Positions 17,814 through 27,436 of a stretch of DNA of 64,000 nucleotides are shown here, piece by piece (the stretch's first letter is position 1; every line of letters starts with the position of its first letter). The position numbers were made by a program, and so were the translations under genes. Source of the DNA: JAJRXR01 sp041987545 (GTDB taxonomy: Bacteria > Planctomycetota > Phycisphaerae > Phycisphaerales > UBA1924); assembly GCA_041987545.1 (NCBI GenBank), contig JBHIWH010000008.1, positions 124,001 to 188,000 on the forward strand. Direction: 5' to 3'. Under the pieces are notes generated by a model. It was not told where the DNA came from, ran no database searches, and saw nothing but the letters and a program-made list of their open reading frames with translations.

Positions 17814-19799
17814 ATGCGCACCAGAACGCTCGCCGCCCTCGCCGGCGCCGTGGCCTCCACCGCCTTGCTTGCTACCCCCGCGCTCGCCGAGCCCACGCCG
17901 CTCGTCTACGAGGGCCAGCTCTCCTACCTCGACGTCCCCGTTGACTCGAGCGCCGACCTCCGGTTCCGCGTCTTCGACGCTCAGCAGGGCGGATCTCAGG
18001 TCGGCGACACCATCGACCGGCCCGCGACCAAGCTCGACGACGGGGCCTTCTCCGTCTCGCTGCCAGCCCAGCCCGGCGCCGGCACGCTCTGGATCGAGGT
18101 CAGCGTCCGCGCCCCCGCGGGCGAGGGCGAGTTCGTCGTCCTCTCCCCGCGCCAGCGGCTCGACGCCCAGACAAGCCCGCGGATCCACGTCGCCGCCACG
18201 CCGTCGTCCGGCGCCGATGCCGACACGCTCGGCGGCGCCCGCGCCAGCCTCAGCCTCAACCCGCGCGACCAGGTCGATCCCACCGGCGGCGGCCTCAACC
18301 CCGACGCCGGCTCCGGGGGCTCCCTCGGCGGCGGCGACCGCCCCGACGACGAGATCCTCTTCTCCCCGCAGTCCGAGTGGGTCCTCAACGGCTCCAATAT
18401 CTACTACACCGCCGGCAACGTCTCCATCGGCACCACCAACTCCAACTTCCCCCTCACCATCCGGGGCGACTCGACCAACCTCGTCAACGCACGCAACACC
18501 CGCGCCGGCGGCAACACGCTCACCGGCGTCGCCGCCGGCTCGGGCGTCTCGAGGGGCGTGTTCGGCCTCTCGACCTCGACCGAGGGCATCGGTGTCTTCG
18601 GCCAGAACAACGCCGCCACCGGCCTGACCAGCGGCGTCGAGGGCCTCGTCGCCAGCAACTCGGGCAAGGCGGTCCGCGGACTGGCCGCCTCCACCAGCGG
18701 CTTCTCCTTCGGCGTCGAGGGCCAGTCCAACAGCGACTCGGGCCGCGGCGTCTTCGGGTACGCCCCGTCCGCCACCGGCAGCACCATCGGCGTCATCGGG
18801 TGGGCCAGCAGCCCCGACGGGCACGGCGTCCAGGGTCTCAACGACTCTGATACGGGCACCGCCGTCTTCGGCAACGCCTCCGGGACGACCGGCGCCAACT
18901 TCGCCGTCCGCGGCCGCACCATGAGCGCCGCCGGCTGGGGCGGCTGGTTCGAGGGTGGTCGCGGCGTCTTCGTCGAGACCACCGACATCCTCGCCGACTC
19001 GGGCGACCTGTTCGGCACCGGCGGCGTCCTGGCCGTCGAGGCCACCACCGCCCGCATCGAGCTGCTCTCCGACGCCAACAACACCGTCGGCTCGACGCTC
19101 TCGCTCAAGGAGGTCGACCTCTCGGGCGCGTTCGCCGACAGCTGGAATATCCACCGCACCACCCAGGGCTCGGCCTCCGAGCTGCGTTTCTCGCACTCGA
19201 CGCTCGCCAACAACGTCGGCACCACCCGCATGTCCATCCTCCCCACCGGCGAGGTCGGCATCGGGCGCACCGCCGCCGCCAACGAGCTCGAGGTCGAGGG
19301 CAACGCCTCCAAGTCCGCGGCCGGCGACTGGCTCGCCAACTCCGACCGCCGCATAAAGACCGAGGTCCAGACTGTGACCGGCGCGCTCGACACGCTCGAC
19401 AAGGTCCGGCTGGTCTCGTTCGAGTACACCGACGCCTACAAGGCCGAGCACGCCGGCATCGGCGACCGGCGGTACCTCAACGTCATCGCCCAGGAGTTCG
19501 CCCAGGTCTTCCCCGAGCACGTCCAGGGCTCGGGCGAGTTCCTGCCCGACGGCTCCGAGATCCTGCAGGTCGATACCTACCCCCTCACCATCTACTCGGC
19601 GGCCGCCGTCCAGGAGCTGCGAGGCGTCGTGAACGATCAGGACGCCCGGATCGCCGAGCTCGAGGCCAAGGTCGAGTCGATGGCGTCGCGGAACGGTCTG
19701 ACCCGCTCGTCGCTCGTCTGGCCGCTGGTCGCCCTCGCGGGCGTGGGCGTGCTCGCCGCGACGCGCCGCAAGAAGGAGCGTGCCGATGACAACGCCTAA
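17814..19799 (+). CDS. Surface fibre-like protein with S74 intramolecular chaperone domain
   Basis: A 661-residue exported protein. Signal peptide 1-25; N-terminal beta domain (VYEGQLSYLDVPVDSSADLRFRVFD) typical of proteins carrying tail-fibre-like modules. A middle region (about 240-400) is made of degenerate GVxG...GVFG repeats, likely a beta-helix. An S74/intramolecular chaperone autoprocessing-like domain follows at about 505-600 (SDRRIKTEVQ, then FEYTD and RYLNVIAQEF). The C-terminus has a short coiled coil, a transmembrane helix and a basic end (TRRKKERAD). No PEP box is present. Good GGAGAAGAG site before ATG 17814. The next gene overlaps its end by 14 bases. Confidence 0.85.
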   Translation: MRTRTLAALAGAVASTALLATPALAEPTPLVYEGQLSYLDVPVDSSADLRFRVFDAQQGGSQVGDTIDRPATKLDDGAFSVSLPAQPGAGTLWIEVSVRAPAGEGEFVVLSPRQRLDAQTSPRIHVAATPSSGADADTLGGARASLSLNPRDQVDPTGGGLNPDAGSGGSLGGGDRPDDEILFSPQSEWVLNGSNIYYTAGNVSIGTTNSNFPLTIRGDSTNLVNARNTRAGGNTLTGVAAGSGVSRGVFGLSTSTEGIGVFGQNNAATGLTSGVEGLVASNSGKAVRGLAASTSGFSFGVEGQSNSDSGRGVFGYAPSATGSTIGVIGWASSPDGHGVQGLNDSDTGTAVFGNASGTTGANFAVRGRTMSAAGWGGWFEGGRGVFVETTDILADSGDLFGTGGVLAVEATTARIELLSDANNTVGSTLSLKEVDLSGAFADSWNIHRTTQGSASELRFSHSTLANNVGTTRMSILPTGEVGIGRTAAANELEVEGNASKSAAGDWLANSDRRIKTEVQTVTGALDTLDKVRLVSFEYTDAYKAEHAGIGDRRYLNVIAQEFAQVFPEHVQGSGEFLPDGSEILQVDTYPLTIYSAAAVQELRGVVNDQDARIAELEAKVESMASRNGLTRSSLVWPLVALAGVGVLAATRRKKERADDNA

Positions 19800-20163
19800 G
19801 AGCATCGCGCTCGGCGCCGGCCTCGTCGTCTCAGCCGCGTTCGCCGCCGGCTCGGCCGCCCCGGGCGCCGCGCAGGTCTGCGAGGGCCAGGGCTTCCGCC
19901 TCGAGCTGACGCCGACCGCCCACGCCCCGCACGTGATGAGTGGCGAGGGCTTCACGCTCGCCGCGGCGGTGTCCCAGTCGCCGCGCCGGTGCGCCGCGGA
20001 CCTGGCCGCCCCGTTCGGCGTCCTCGACGCCCAGGACACCGCGGAGTTCGTGAGGCGGATGGAGACCGCGGCCGCGTCGGCCGACCTGGCCGAGCCGTTC
20101 GGGCGGATCGACGCCGCCGACCTCGTCGCGTACAACGCGGCGCACGCCGCGGGCTGCGACTAG
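19786..20163 (+). CDS. Small secreted protein with degenerate GC-type dockerin
   Basis: A 125-residue protein: signal peptide 1-30, a short spacer, then a complete but divergent GC-type dockerin (residues 69-125). The two A-D-L-A-x-P-F-G half-repeats are intact, but the usual FDFSDV cores read LDAQDT and IDAADL, and the end is GCD instead of GCP. Both tag cysteines are kept. ATG 19786 is preceded by AGAAGGAG; a GTG 6 bases earlier is less well placed. It overlaps the S74 protein by 14 bases, so the two are probably co-translated. With so little else in it, it may be an adaptor rather than an enzyme (inference). Confidence 0.75.
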   Translation: MTTPKSIALGAGLVVSAAFAAGSAAPGAAQVCEGQGFRLELTPTAHAPHVMSGEGFTLAAAVSQSPRRCAADLAAPFGVLDAQDTAEFVRRMETAAASADLAEPFGRIDAADLVAYNAAHAAGCD

Positions 20164-20192
20164 CGACACGGCTCCGATCCTGTTCTCTCACG

Positions 20193-20227
20193 CGCGGCCG
20201 CCCCACACGGGCGGCCGCGTTTCGTTC
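20193..20227 (+). terminator. Rho-independent terminator after the S74/mini-dockerin operon
   Basis: A perfect 11-bp GC stem (20193-20203 with 20209-20219), loop CACAC, followed by TTTCGTT. It lies 30 bases after the stop of the mini-dockerin gene and ahead of galE. Confidence 0.8.
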
Positions 20228-20234
20228 CGGGCGG

Positions 20235-20240
20235 TACGCT
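20235..20240 (+). promoter_or_regulatory. Putative -10 of galE
   Basis: TACGCT inside GCGGTACGCTGCC. The same GCGGTACGCTG string recurs before the genes at 43295, 44689 and 46670. Here it is 34 nt from the start codon and directly follows the terminator. Confidence 0.45.
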
Positions 20241-20274
20241 GCCCGCCCGCGAGCACCGCACCCGGGGTCCGACC

Positions 20275-21297
20275 ATGAGCATCCTCGTCACCGGCGCCGC
20301 CGGCTACATCGGATCGCACGCCTGCAAGCGGCTCCTCGCCCTGGGCCACTCCGTCGTCGCGCTCGATGACTTCTCGAGGGGCCACAGGCGGGCGCTCGAG
20401 CGGCTGGAGGCGGGCGGGCGGCTGGTCGTCGCCGAGGGCGCCGTGGGCGACGAGAACCTCCTCGCGACCCTGCTCGACCGGCACGCGATCGAGACCGTGA
20501 TGCACTTCGCCGCGCTCGCGTATGTGGGCGAGAGCGTCACCGAGCCGCTCCGCTACTACCACAACAACGTCGCCCAGGGCATCGCCCTGCTCCGCGCCTG
20601 CGACGCATCGGGCGTCTCCAGGTTCGTGTTCTCGTCCTCGTGCGCCACCTACGGCGATCCGCCCAGGGACATGATCCCCGTCCCCGAGACCTGCCCCCAA
20701 AGCCCGACCTCCCCCTACGGCTGGACGAAGCTCATCTTCGAGCACGCGCTCGCCGCCTGGGCCGAGTCCCGCCGGCTCTCGTCGCGCCCCGTCGGCGTCG
20801 CGATGCTCCGGTACTTCAACGTCGCCGGCGCCGACACCGAGGGCGTCCTCGGGGAGGACCACGACCCCGAGACGCACCTGATCCCCCTGGCCATCCGTGC
20901 GACCCGCGACGGAGCCGCCCCGCTGGCGATCTTCGGGACCGACTACCCCACGCCCGACGGCACGTGCGTCCGCGACTACGTTCACGTCGAGGACCTCGCC
21001 GACGCGCACGCGCTCGCCATGTCGTCCGTCGAGCCGGGGACGACGGTCGCCTACAACCTCGGCATCGGGCGCGGGCACTCCGTCCGGGAGGTCATCGCGG
21101 CCGTCGAGAGCGCCACGGGCCGCACCGTGCCGGTGGTCGAACAACCCCGCCGCCCGGGCGACGCCGTCGCGCTGTACGCCGATCCCTCGAAGATCCGCCA
21201 AGAACTCGGCTGGGCGCCACGCCACACCGACCTGGTCGAGATCGTCGCCTCGGCCGCCCGTTGGTTCGAATCCAACCCCGACGGCTACGCCGACTGA
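20275..21297 (+). CDS. galE: UDP-glucose 4-epimerase
   Basis: A 340-residue extended SDR that interconverts UDP-glucose and UDP-galactose with bound NAD, feeding surface polysaccharide synthesis. Seen: the NAD motif TGAAGYIGS (6-14), HFAALAYVGES, the catalytic Ser in FSSSCATYG, YGWTK (Tyr148, Lys152), MLRYFNVAGA, and TPDGTCVRDYVHVEDLADAH. Length is as usual. Start ATG 20275. It overlaps the convergent speB by 13 bases. Confidence 0.95.
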   Translation: MSILVTGAAGYIGSHACKRLLALGHSVVALDDFSRGHRRALERLEAGGRLVVAEGAVGDENLLATLLDRHAIETVMHFAALAYVGESVTEPLRYYHNNVAQGIALLRACDASGVSRFVFSSSCATYGDPPRDMIPVPETCPQSPTSPYGWTKLIFEHALAAWAESRRLSSRPVGVAMLRYFNVAGADTEGVLGEDHDPETHLIPLAIRATRDGAAPLAIFGTDYPTPDGTCVRDYVHVEDLADAHALAMSSVEPGTTVAYNLGIGRGHSVREVIAAVESATGRTVPVVEQPRRPGDAVALYADPSKIRQELGWAPRHTDLVEIVASAARWFESNPDGYAD

Positions 21298-22187
21298 TCC
21301 CCGGGCCGACGCGCCATCGCGACCAGCCGGTACGCAAGCTTGGCGGCCAGGAAGTCGCACGCGTGAAGACCGGGCCTCGGGCACAGCTCGACCACGTCGG
21401 CGCCCACCACGCGCGATCTGGCGCACACCTTCTCGAGCAGCCGGTTGACCTGCCCCCAGCTCAGCCCCCCCGGCTCGGGCGTGCCCGTCGCCGGCATGAT
21501 GCCCGGGTCGAAGCCGTCCACGTCGATCGTGACGTAGACCTCGCCCGTCAGAAGGCCCAGCACGCGGTCCATCCAGCTCTCGTCGGCCAGCCCCGCGATC
21601 TCGTGCCCCCACACCACCCGCGAGCGGTCCATGCCCGCCAGCTCGCTCTGGTCGATCGCCCGGATGCCGACCTGGACGATTGAAGCCACCTCCCGCGCGC
21701 GGGCCATCACGCAGGCGTGGTTGCACGCCGAGCCCTCGTAGGACTCGCGGAGGTCCGTGTGCGCGTCGATCTGCAGCACCGTCAGGTTCTCGCTCCGCGC
21801 CGCGGCGGCCCGGACCGCCCCGATCGTCACCGAGTGTTCGCCCCCGAGCACGAGGGGCATCACCCCCGCGTCCAGCACGCGGCCGACCCGCTCCTCGACC
21901 AGTTCCGCCAGCCGGTCGGGCCCGCCGCCGCACTCGACGTCCGCGAGCGTCGCGATACCGGCGCGGATCGGTGTCCACGCGGCCTGGATGTCGTACTCCT
22001 CGACCGCCGCCGACGCCTCGAGCAGGGCCTGCGGCCCGCGGTCGGCGCCCTTCTGCCAGGTGCTCGTCTTGTCGTAGGGCACGGGGATCACCGCGGCGAT
22101 CGGCGCCTCGGGCACGAACCCCTCGGCGGTGTACCCCAGGAACGCCCCGCCGGCCCGCAGCTCGCCCGGGTCGAACACGCCGCCCAC
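21285..22187 (-). CDS. speB: Agmatinase (ureohydrolase family)
   Basis: A 300-residue binuclear manganese enzyme of the arginase/agmatinase family; agmatinase hydrolyses agmatine to putrescine and urea. Metal-binding motifs present: GGEHS (His), DAHTD (Asp, His, Asp), and DVDGFDPG (two Asp). PGGLSW and the late Glu in DVVELCP are also typical. GTG start one base after the speA stop codon; this pairing with arginine decarboxylase makes agmatinase much more likely than arginase. Confidence 0.93.
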   Translation of the reverse strand: MGGVFDPGELRAGGAFLGYTAEGFVPEAPIAAVIPVPYDKTSTWQKGADRGPQALLEASAAVEEYDIQAAWTPIRAGIATLADVECGGGPDRLAELVEERVGRVLDAGVMPLVLGGEHSVTIGAVRAAAARSENLTVLQIDAHTDLRESYEGSACNHACVMARAREVASIVQVGIRAIDQSELAGMDRSRVVWGHEIAGLADESWMDRVLGLLTGEVYVTIDVDGFDPGIMPATGTPEPGGLSWGQVNRLLEKVCARSRVVGADVVELCPRPGLHACDFLAAKLAYRLVAMARRPGDQSA

Positions 22188-22188
22188 C

Positions 22189-24144
22189 TCAGCCCGCCCC
22201 GCCCTGGGTCTCGAAGTACGTGTACCCGTTCAGGCTGCTCTCGTAGAACTTCATCAGCGCCCCCGCCTCGCCGGACGTCATCCGCTTGCCCCGGACGGCA
22301 CGGTCGCAGTCCCGCGCCAGGCGGCTCTGGAACGACTCGGGCTGGTGCTGCAGGTAGGAGAGCACCTCCGCGGACGTGTCGCCGCGGACGATCTCCTCGA
22401 TCCCCCACGTCCCGTCCTCGACGCGGATGTGCACGGCGTGCGCGTCGCCGAACAGGTTGTGCAGGTCCCCGAGCGTCTCCTGGTACGCCCCGACCAGGAA
22501 CGCGCCGATGTAGTACGGCTCGTCCCCGAGCTCGTGCACGTCCAGCACGCCCGTCGTGCCCTCTCCCCCCACGAACCGATCGATCTTCCCGTCCGAGTCG
22601 CACGTCAGGTCGCCGATGATGGCCTTCCGGGTCGGCCGCTCGCCGAGCCGGTGCAGGGGCATGACCGGGAACAGCTGGTCGATTGCCCAGGAATCGGGCA
22701 TCGACTGGAAGAGCGAGAAGTTCGCGAAGTAGACCTCGGCCAGCGCCGCGTCCAGCTCGCGCAGCTCGTCGTCGTAGTCCTCGTCGCCCCGCATCGCCTC
22801 GCGGAGCCGGCGGCAGACCCGCCAGTACAGCCGCTCGGCCTGCGCCCGCTGCTCGAGCGAGATGTAGCCGAGGCGGAACGAACTCGTCGCGTCCGCGAGG
22901 GCCTTCTTCGCGTCGTGGTAGCACTCGTCGAGCCGCTCGCCGCCGGTCATCGACAGCGCCTCGCGGAGGTCGCGGATCGGCTGCGGGTCGTCATCCGTGG
23001 GAGTCTCGTCGCCGCCCGAGCCCGGGCGCTCGGCCCGCCCCGGCCCGGTCGCGCCGAGGATGTCGAACACGAGCACGCTCGAATACGCCACCATCGCCCG
23101 CCCGCACTCGGTCACGATCGCCGGGTGCTCGACGCCCGCCCCGTCGCACGCGGCCGTGACGCGGTACACCACGTCTGAGGCGAACTCCTCGAGCGTGTAG
23201 TTCATCGAGGACTCGTCGTCCACCTGCTCCCCCCGGTAGTCGACACCCAGACCACCGCCCACGTCGAGCATCTCGAGACCGGCGCCCAGCCTCGACATCT
23301 CGACGTAGATATGCGCCAGCTCCGAGACCGAGTCCTTGATCCGGGAGATGTCTTGGATCTGGCTCCCGACGTGGCAGTGCAGCAGCTTCAGGCAGTCCAG
23401 CATGCCCCGCTCGCGGAGCACGCCGATGACCTCCATCGCCTCGCTCACGAACAGGCCGAACTTCGACCGCGTCCCGGCCGAGTCCTTCCACCGCCCCGCC
23501 CCGGTGGCGCTGAGCTTGACGCGGATACCGATGTCAGGCCGCACGCCGTACCGGTCGCCCGCGTCCAGGATCAGCCGGACCTCGTCCAGGTTCTCGACGA
23601 CGGGCACGATCGACCGCCCGAGCTTCTTCGCCAGCACCGCCATATCGATGTATCGCTCGTCCTTGAACCCGTTGCAGACGATCAGCTGGTCGTCCGCCCC
23701 CGAGGTCATCGCGATTACCGCGAGCAGCTCCGGCTTCGAGCCCGCCTCCAGCCCGAATCCGAGACCCCGGCCCACCTCGGCGATCTCCCCCACGACGTGG
23801 TGCTGCTGGTTCACCTTGATCGGGTACACGCCCCGGTACTCGCCCCGGTAGCCGTTCTCACGCATCGCGTCGTCGAATGCGCCCCGGAGCTGACGCAGCC
23901 GGGCGTCGAGGATGTCGGTCAGGCGGAGCAGCACCGGCGTGCCCACCCCGCGGGCCCGCAGGCCCTCGACCACATCCACCAGGTCGATCTCGACCCCGCC
24001 GCACCGCGCGACAACATGCCCGTGCTCGTTGGCGCCGAACCATCCGCCGCCCCAAGCCCCGACACCGTACAGAGCCTCGGCGTCGCCGACGCCCCAGCCG
24101 CCAGCCCGCGTCGGGGCGTCGAGAGTGGGTTCGATCCTGGTCAT
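22189..24144 (-). CDS. speA: Biosynthetic arginine decarboxylase
   Basis: A 651-residue PLP enzyme of the alanine-racemase-fold (fold III) decarboxylase family: arginine to agmatine + CO2. Seen: GVYPIKVNQQ with the PLP lysine near residue 110, FGLEAGSKPEL, the HCHVGSQI strand, the glycine-rich LDVGGGLGVDYRG that binds the PLP phosphate, and a C-terminal catalytic region. Length matches SpeA. A longer frame begins at 24306, but ATG 24144 is supported by a TAGCAT box 5 nt upstream and by family starts. Forms an operon with speB to give putrescine. Confidence 0.96.
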   Translation of the reverse strand: MTRIEPTLDAPTRAGGWGVGDAEALYGVGAWGGGWFGANEHGHVVARCGGVEIDLVDVVEGLRARGVGTPVLLRLTDILDARLRQLRGAFDDAMRENGYRGEYRGVYPIKVNQQHHVVGEIAEVGRGLGFGLEAGSKPELLAVIAMTSGADDQLIVCNGFKDERYIDMAVLAKKLGRSIVPVVENLDEVRLILDAGDRYGVRPDIGIRVKLSATGAGRWKDSAGTRSKFGLFVSEAMEVIGVLRERGMLDCLKLLHCHVGSQIQDISRIKDSVSELAHIYVEMSRLGAGLEMLDVGGGLGVDYRGEQVDDESSMNYTLEEFASDVVYRVTAACDGAGVEHPAIVTECGRAMVAYSSVLVFDILGATGPGRAERPGSGGDETPTDDDPQPIRDLREALSMTGGERLDECYHDAKKALADATSSFRLGYISLEQRAQAERLYWRVCRRLREAMRGDEDYDDELRELDAALAEVYFANFSLFQSMPDSWAIDQLFPVMPLHRLGERPTRKAIIGDLTCDSDGKIDRFVGGEGTTGVLDVHELGDEPYYIGAFLVGAYQETLGDLHNLFGDAHAVHIRVEDGTWGIEEIVRGDTSAEVLSYLQHQPESFQSRLARDCDRAVRGKRMTSGEAGALMKFYESSLNGYTYFETQGGAG

Positions 24145-24149
24145 CGTGA

Positions 24150-24155
24150 ATGCTA
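24150..24155 (-). promoter_or_regulatory. Putative -10 of speA-speB (leaderless)
   Basis: TAGCAT on the minus strand lies 5 nt before the speA ATG, with no Shine-Dalgarno. The 176-base region to the divergent gene at 24321 also holds TAGCGT at 24243-24248, a possible -10 for the other direction. Confidence 0.4.
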
Positions 24156-24320
24156 GTCCACCCCGCACCCGTGTCCGGCCCGAGAATCCGGGGTCCGGCC
24201 TGCCCAAGTCCAAGAATCCCTGTACGAACCCCGGGCCGGCGTGTAGCGTTGAGGGAGAGGACGCCCGGCCGGCCCCGGCCGCGGCATCCCCGCCCACGCC
24301 GCGCACGAAGGGTCCGACAC

Positions 24321-26453
24321 ATGCGTTCCTTGCCCGCTCTGTTGCTCTCGCTGGCCGCCTCCCCCGCCCTGGCGGGGGGAGGACCCGAGAACATCCTCCT
24401 GATCGCCAACCCGGCCAGCCCCGAGGCGCTCCGCCTCACCAACCACTACGTCGACGTCCGCGGCGTGCCCGCTTCCAACGTCCTCTACATGGCCCCGGAC
24501 ACGGTCACCTACGCCGAGTTCGTCGATGTCCGCCTCCCGGCGCTGATGGGAGAGCTCGCGGCACGCGGCATCGAGGACCACATCGACTTCATCCTCGTCA
24601 TGCCCGACTCGACCTTCCGCCTCGACGCCCCCGATCTGATCTCCGATGTCTGCCCGAGCCCGATCGAGCACCTCTCGACGACCGCCGGGTACTCGAGCGC
24701 GTTCACCTTCGAGGAGATCACCGCCGGCGGCCTCTCCCGCTCCTGGCCAAACCGGTACGCGGCCGGGGCCACCAACCCCATCGCATTCGACAGCGAGGTC
24801 ACCTACTCCGGCGGCCAGCCCAGCGAGTCCAGCTTCGCCCGCCGCTACTTCATCTCCTTCATGCTCGGGTACACCCGGACCCGGGGAAACTCCGTCTCCG
24901 AGCTCATCGATCTGATCGATCGCTCGGCCGCCGCCGACGGGACATTCCCGTTCGGCACGTTCTACCTCATGAACAACTCGTCGGACCCGGCCCGGAACGT
25001 CCGGTCCACGCAGTACGGGGGCGCCGAGACCCGAATCAAGGAAGCCGGCGGGATCGCCACCATCCTCGCCGGGCCGCTCCCCGCGGGCCGCCACGACTGC
25101 CTGGGCATCGTGTCCGGGTTCGACAACGACGACATCGTCGCGGCGGACATGACGCTGCTTGCGGGATCGTTCTGTGATCACCTCACCAGCTACGCCGCCC
25201 ACTTCACGATGCCCCAGCAGATGAAGGTCAGCGCCTGGATCGAGAAGGGCGCCTCGGGCTCCTTCGGCACCGTGGAAGAGCCCTGCAACCAGGTCAGCAA
25301 GTTCCCCCGCGCCAACATGCACGCGACGTACCGCGCCGGCCTCTGCCTCGGCGAGTCCGCCTTCCGCTCTCTCTTCTGGTACCCCTTCCAGGGCCTGTTC
25401 TACGGCGACCCGCTCACCCGCCCCTGGGCCCATATCCCGAGCGTCTCGGCCCCAGACCTGCCCGCCGGCCCGGTCTCCGGCTCGGTCACCATCACCCCCA
25501 TGGCCACCACCACGCACCCGACCGCCGGCATCGAGTCCTTCGACCTGCTCGTCAACGGCGTCCTGGCCGACTCCGTCGCCCCGGGCGGGTCCTTCACCAT
25601 CGACACGACGAACATCTGCGAGGGCGACAACACGCTGACGATCATCGCCTACGAGGACACACCGATCCGCACGGTCGGGTCCCTCACCGCGAGTCTCGAC
25701 GTGGACAACCTCCCCCAGGACGTCTCCCTCGACGTCTCCCAGCTCTCCGGCGATCGGTCCACCCGCTTCGATTTCACGATCGGGGCCACGGGGGCGCCAG
25801 TCACCGCCGTCCGCCTCCTGCACAACAGCCGCGTCGTCGCCGCGTCGAACACGACCGGCACGCTCAGCATCCACGCCCGCCTGCTGGGCTCCGCCGAGGC
25901 GACGCTCTTCGCCGAGATCGACTTCTCCGACGGCACGACCGCCCGAACCCCGCCGATCACGCTCCAGATCGACAACGCCGCGGGCTCGCCCGGCGCCTTC
26001 ACGCCTGTCGCATACTCGCACACGAAGACCATGGCGCCCGACAGCGTCCGGGTCGTCGAACTCCCCTCCACCTTCGCCGACGACCTCGACGACGCGACCT
26101 GGACCGTGCTCACGCCCCCGGCCCAGGCGACGATCCTCGGCTCCGACACCGGCCCCTGGCGCACGCTCCGGGCCGACGCCGGCGCCGCGGGAACCGACTC
26201 GATGACCTTCCAGGTCTCGACTCCTTCCGGGACCTCCGCAACCGCGACCGTGACAATCGTCTACGACTCCGACGAGCCCTGCCCCGCCGACCTTGCCGAG
26301 CCCTTCGGCGTCCTCGACTTCTCCGACGTCCTCGCCTTCCTGACCGCCTTCGGCGCCATGGACCCCGCCGCCGACCTCGCCGACCCCGTCGGCACGTTCG
26401 ACTTCTCCGACGTCATCGAGTTCCTCGTGCTCTTCGGCGGCGGCTGCCCGTAA
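24321..26453 (+). CDS. TIGR03790-type secreted protein with GC-type dockerin
   Basis: A 710-residue exported protein. Signal peptide 1-18. The domain at about 20-370 opens PENILLIANPASPEALRLTN and continues with YVDVRGVPASNVLYM, the hallmark of the TIGR03790 family, a planctomycete/myxobacterial domain of unknown role. Beta-sandwich/Ig-like segments follow (about 375-640). The last 57 residues (654-710) are a canonical GC-type dockerin with two FDFSDV cores and a GCP end. Start at 24321, with the signal peptide directly after it. Divergent from speA. Confidence 0.88.
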   Translation: MRSLPALLLSLAASPALAGGGPENILLIANPASPEALRLTNHYVDVRGVPASNVLYMAPDTVTYAEFVDVRLPALMGELAARGIEDHIDFILVMPDSTFRLDAPDLISDVCPSPIEHLSTTAGYSSAFTFEEITAGGLSRSWPNRYAAGATNPIAFDSEVTYSGGQPSESSFARRYFISFMLGYTRTRGNSVSELIDLIDRSAAADGTFPFGTFYLMNNSSDPARNVRSTQYGGAETRIKEAGGIATILAGPLPAGRHDCLGIVSGFDNDDIVAADMTLLAGSFCDHLTSYAAHFTMPQQMKVSAWIEKGASGSFGTVEEPCNQVSKFPRANMHATYRAGLCLGESAFRSLFWYPFQGLFYGDPLTRPWAHIPSVSAPDLPAGPVSGSVTITPMATTTHPTAGIESFDLLVNGVLADSVAPGGSFTIDTTNICEGDNTLTIIAYEDTPIRTVGSLTASLDVDNLPQDVSLDVSQLSGDRSTRFDFTIGATGAPVTAVRLLHNSRVVAASNTTGTLSIHARLLGSAEATLFAEIDFSDGTTARTPPITLQIDNAAGSPGAFTPVAYSHTKTMAPDSVRVVELPSTFADDLDDATWTVLTPPAQATILGSDTGPWRTLRADAGAAGTDSMTFQVSTPSGTSATATVTIVYDSDEPCPADLAEPFGVLDFSDVLAFLTAFGAMDPAADLADPVGTFDFSDVIEFLVLFGGGCP

Positions 26454-26497
26454 GCCCGCGACGCGACGCGGACGCACGACGGCCCAACAATCCCGGG

Positions 26498-27436
26498 ATG
26501 CCCGGCCAAGAGCCCGCCAAGCTGAGGGCCAAGCGTACCGCCGCGATCACGCGGTCTGGCCTGCGCCGCTACCCGCGCGTGCTCGCCGAGTCGGTCGCCC
26601 GCCCGACGCTCCCGCTGCCCGAGGCCGAGCGGGCCGAGCTGCTCGGGATCCACGAGCACGACCCGCTCGCCGCCGCCTGGCTCGGGCACGCCTCGGCCCT
26701 GCTCCGCGTCTCGGGCGCGACCATCGCGATCGACCCCGTGCTCTCCCGCCGCGTCGGCCCGCGGATCGGCCCGTTCACCTTCGGCCCGCACCGCCTCGCC
26801 CCCCCGCCGACCAGCCCGGACCAGCTCCCGCCCCTCGACCTGATCCTCATCTCGCACGCCCACTTCGACCACCTCGACCGCCCCACCCTCAGGGCCCTCG
26901 CCTCGGACAAGACCACAGTCATCACCGCCCGGGGGTGCCGGCGCCTCATCCCCAGGGGCTTCGGGACCGTCGTCGAGCTCGACTACGGCCAGGCCGACGA
27001 CTTCGGCCCCCTCCGCGTCTCCGCGCTTGAGACCAAGCACTGGGGCGCCCGGGCAGTCATCGACCGCAACCGGGGCTGCAACGCCTACTCGATCACGGGC
27101 GATCAGGCCAGCGTCTTCGTCTCGGGCGACACCGCGCACACGCACGCGTTCGACGACCTCTCCGGCATCGACCTGGCCGTCTTCTCCATCGGCGCCTACG
27201 ACCCCTGGGAGCACAAGCACGCCACACCCGAGCAGGTCTGGTCCATGTTCACACGGATCGGCGCCGCAACGCTCCTGCCCGTCCACCACTCCACGTTCGA
27301 GCTGTCCGAGGAGAAGGCGGCCGAGCCGATGCAGCGGCTCCTCGCCGCCGCCGGCGACCAGTCGGGCCGTGTCATCGACACCCCCCCCGGCCCGCTCTGG
27401 GCGTGGAAGACCGGCGCCGTCGGCGAGACAGACTAG
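26498..27436 (+). CDS. MBL-fold metal-dependent hydrolase (NAPE-PLD/UlaG-like)
   Basis: A 312-residue metallo-beta-lactamase fold protein with the metal motif SHAHFDHLDRPTL, downstream metal ligands in VFVSGDTAHT and a late LPVHHSTFELS histidine pair. The opening WLGHASALLRVSGATIAIDPVLS is typical of NAPE-phospholipase-D-like and UlaG-like hydrolases; E. coli YjbP-type relatives look similar. Substrate unknown; a lipid is possible given the neighbouring cardiolipin synthase-like gene, with which it shares a 4-base convergent overlap. Confidence 0.88.
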   Translation: MPGQEPAKLRAKRTAAITRSGLRRYPRVLAESVARPTLPLPEAERAELLGIHEHDPLAAAWLGHASALLRVSGATIAIDPVLSRRVGPRIGPFTFGPHRLAPPPTSPDQLPPLDLILISHAHFDHLDRPTLRALASDKTTVITARGCRRLIPRGFGTVVELDYGQADDFGPLRVSALETKHWGARAVIDRNRGCNAYSITGDQASVFVSGDTAHTHAFDDLSGIDLAVFSIGAYDPWEHKHATPEQVWSMFTRIGAATLLPVHHSTFELSEEKAAEPMQRLLAAAGDQSGRVIDTPPGPLWAWKTGAVGETD

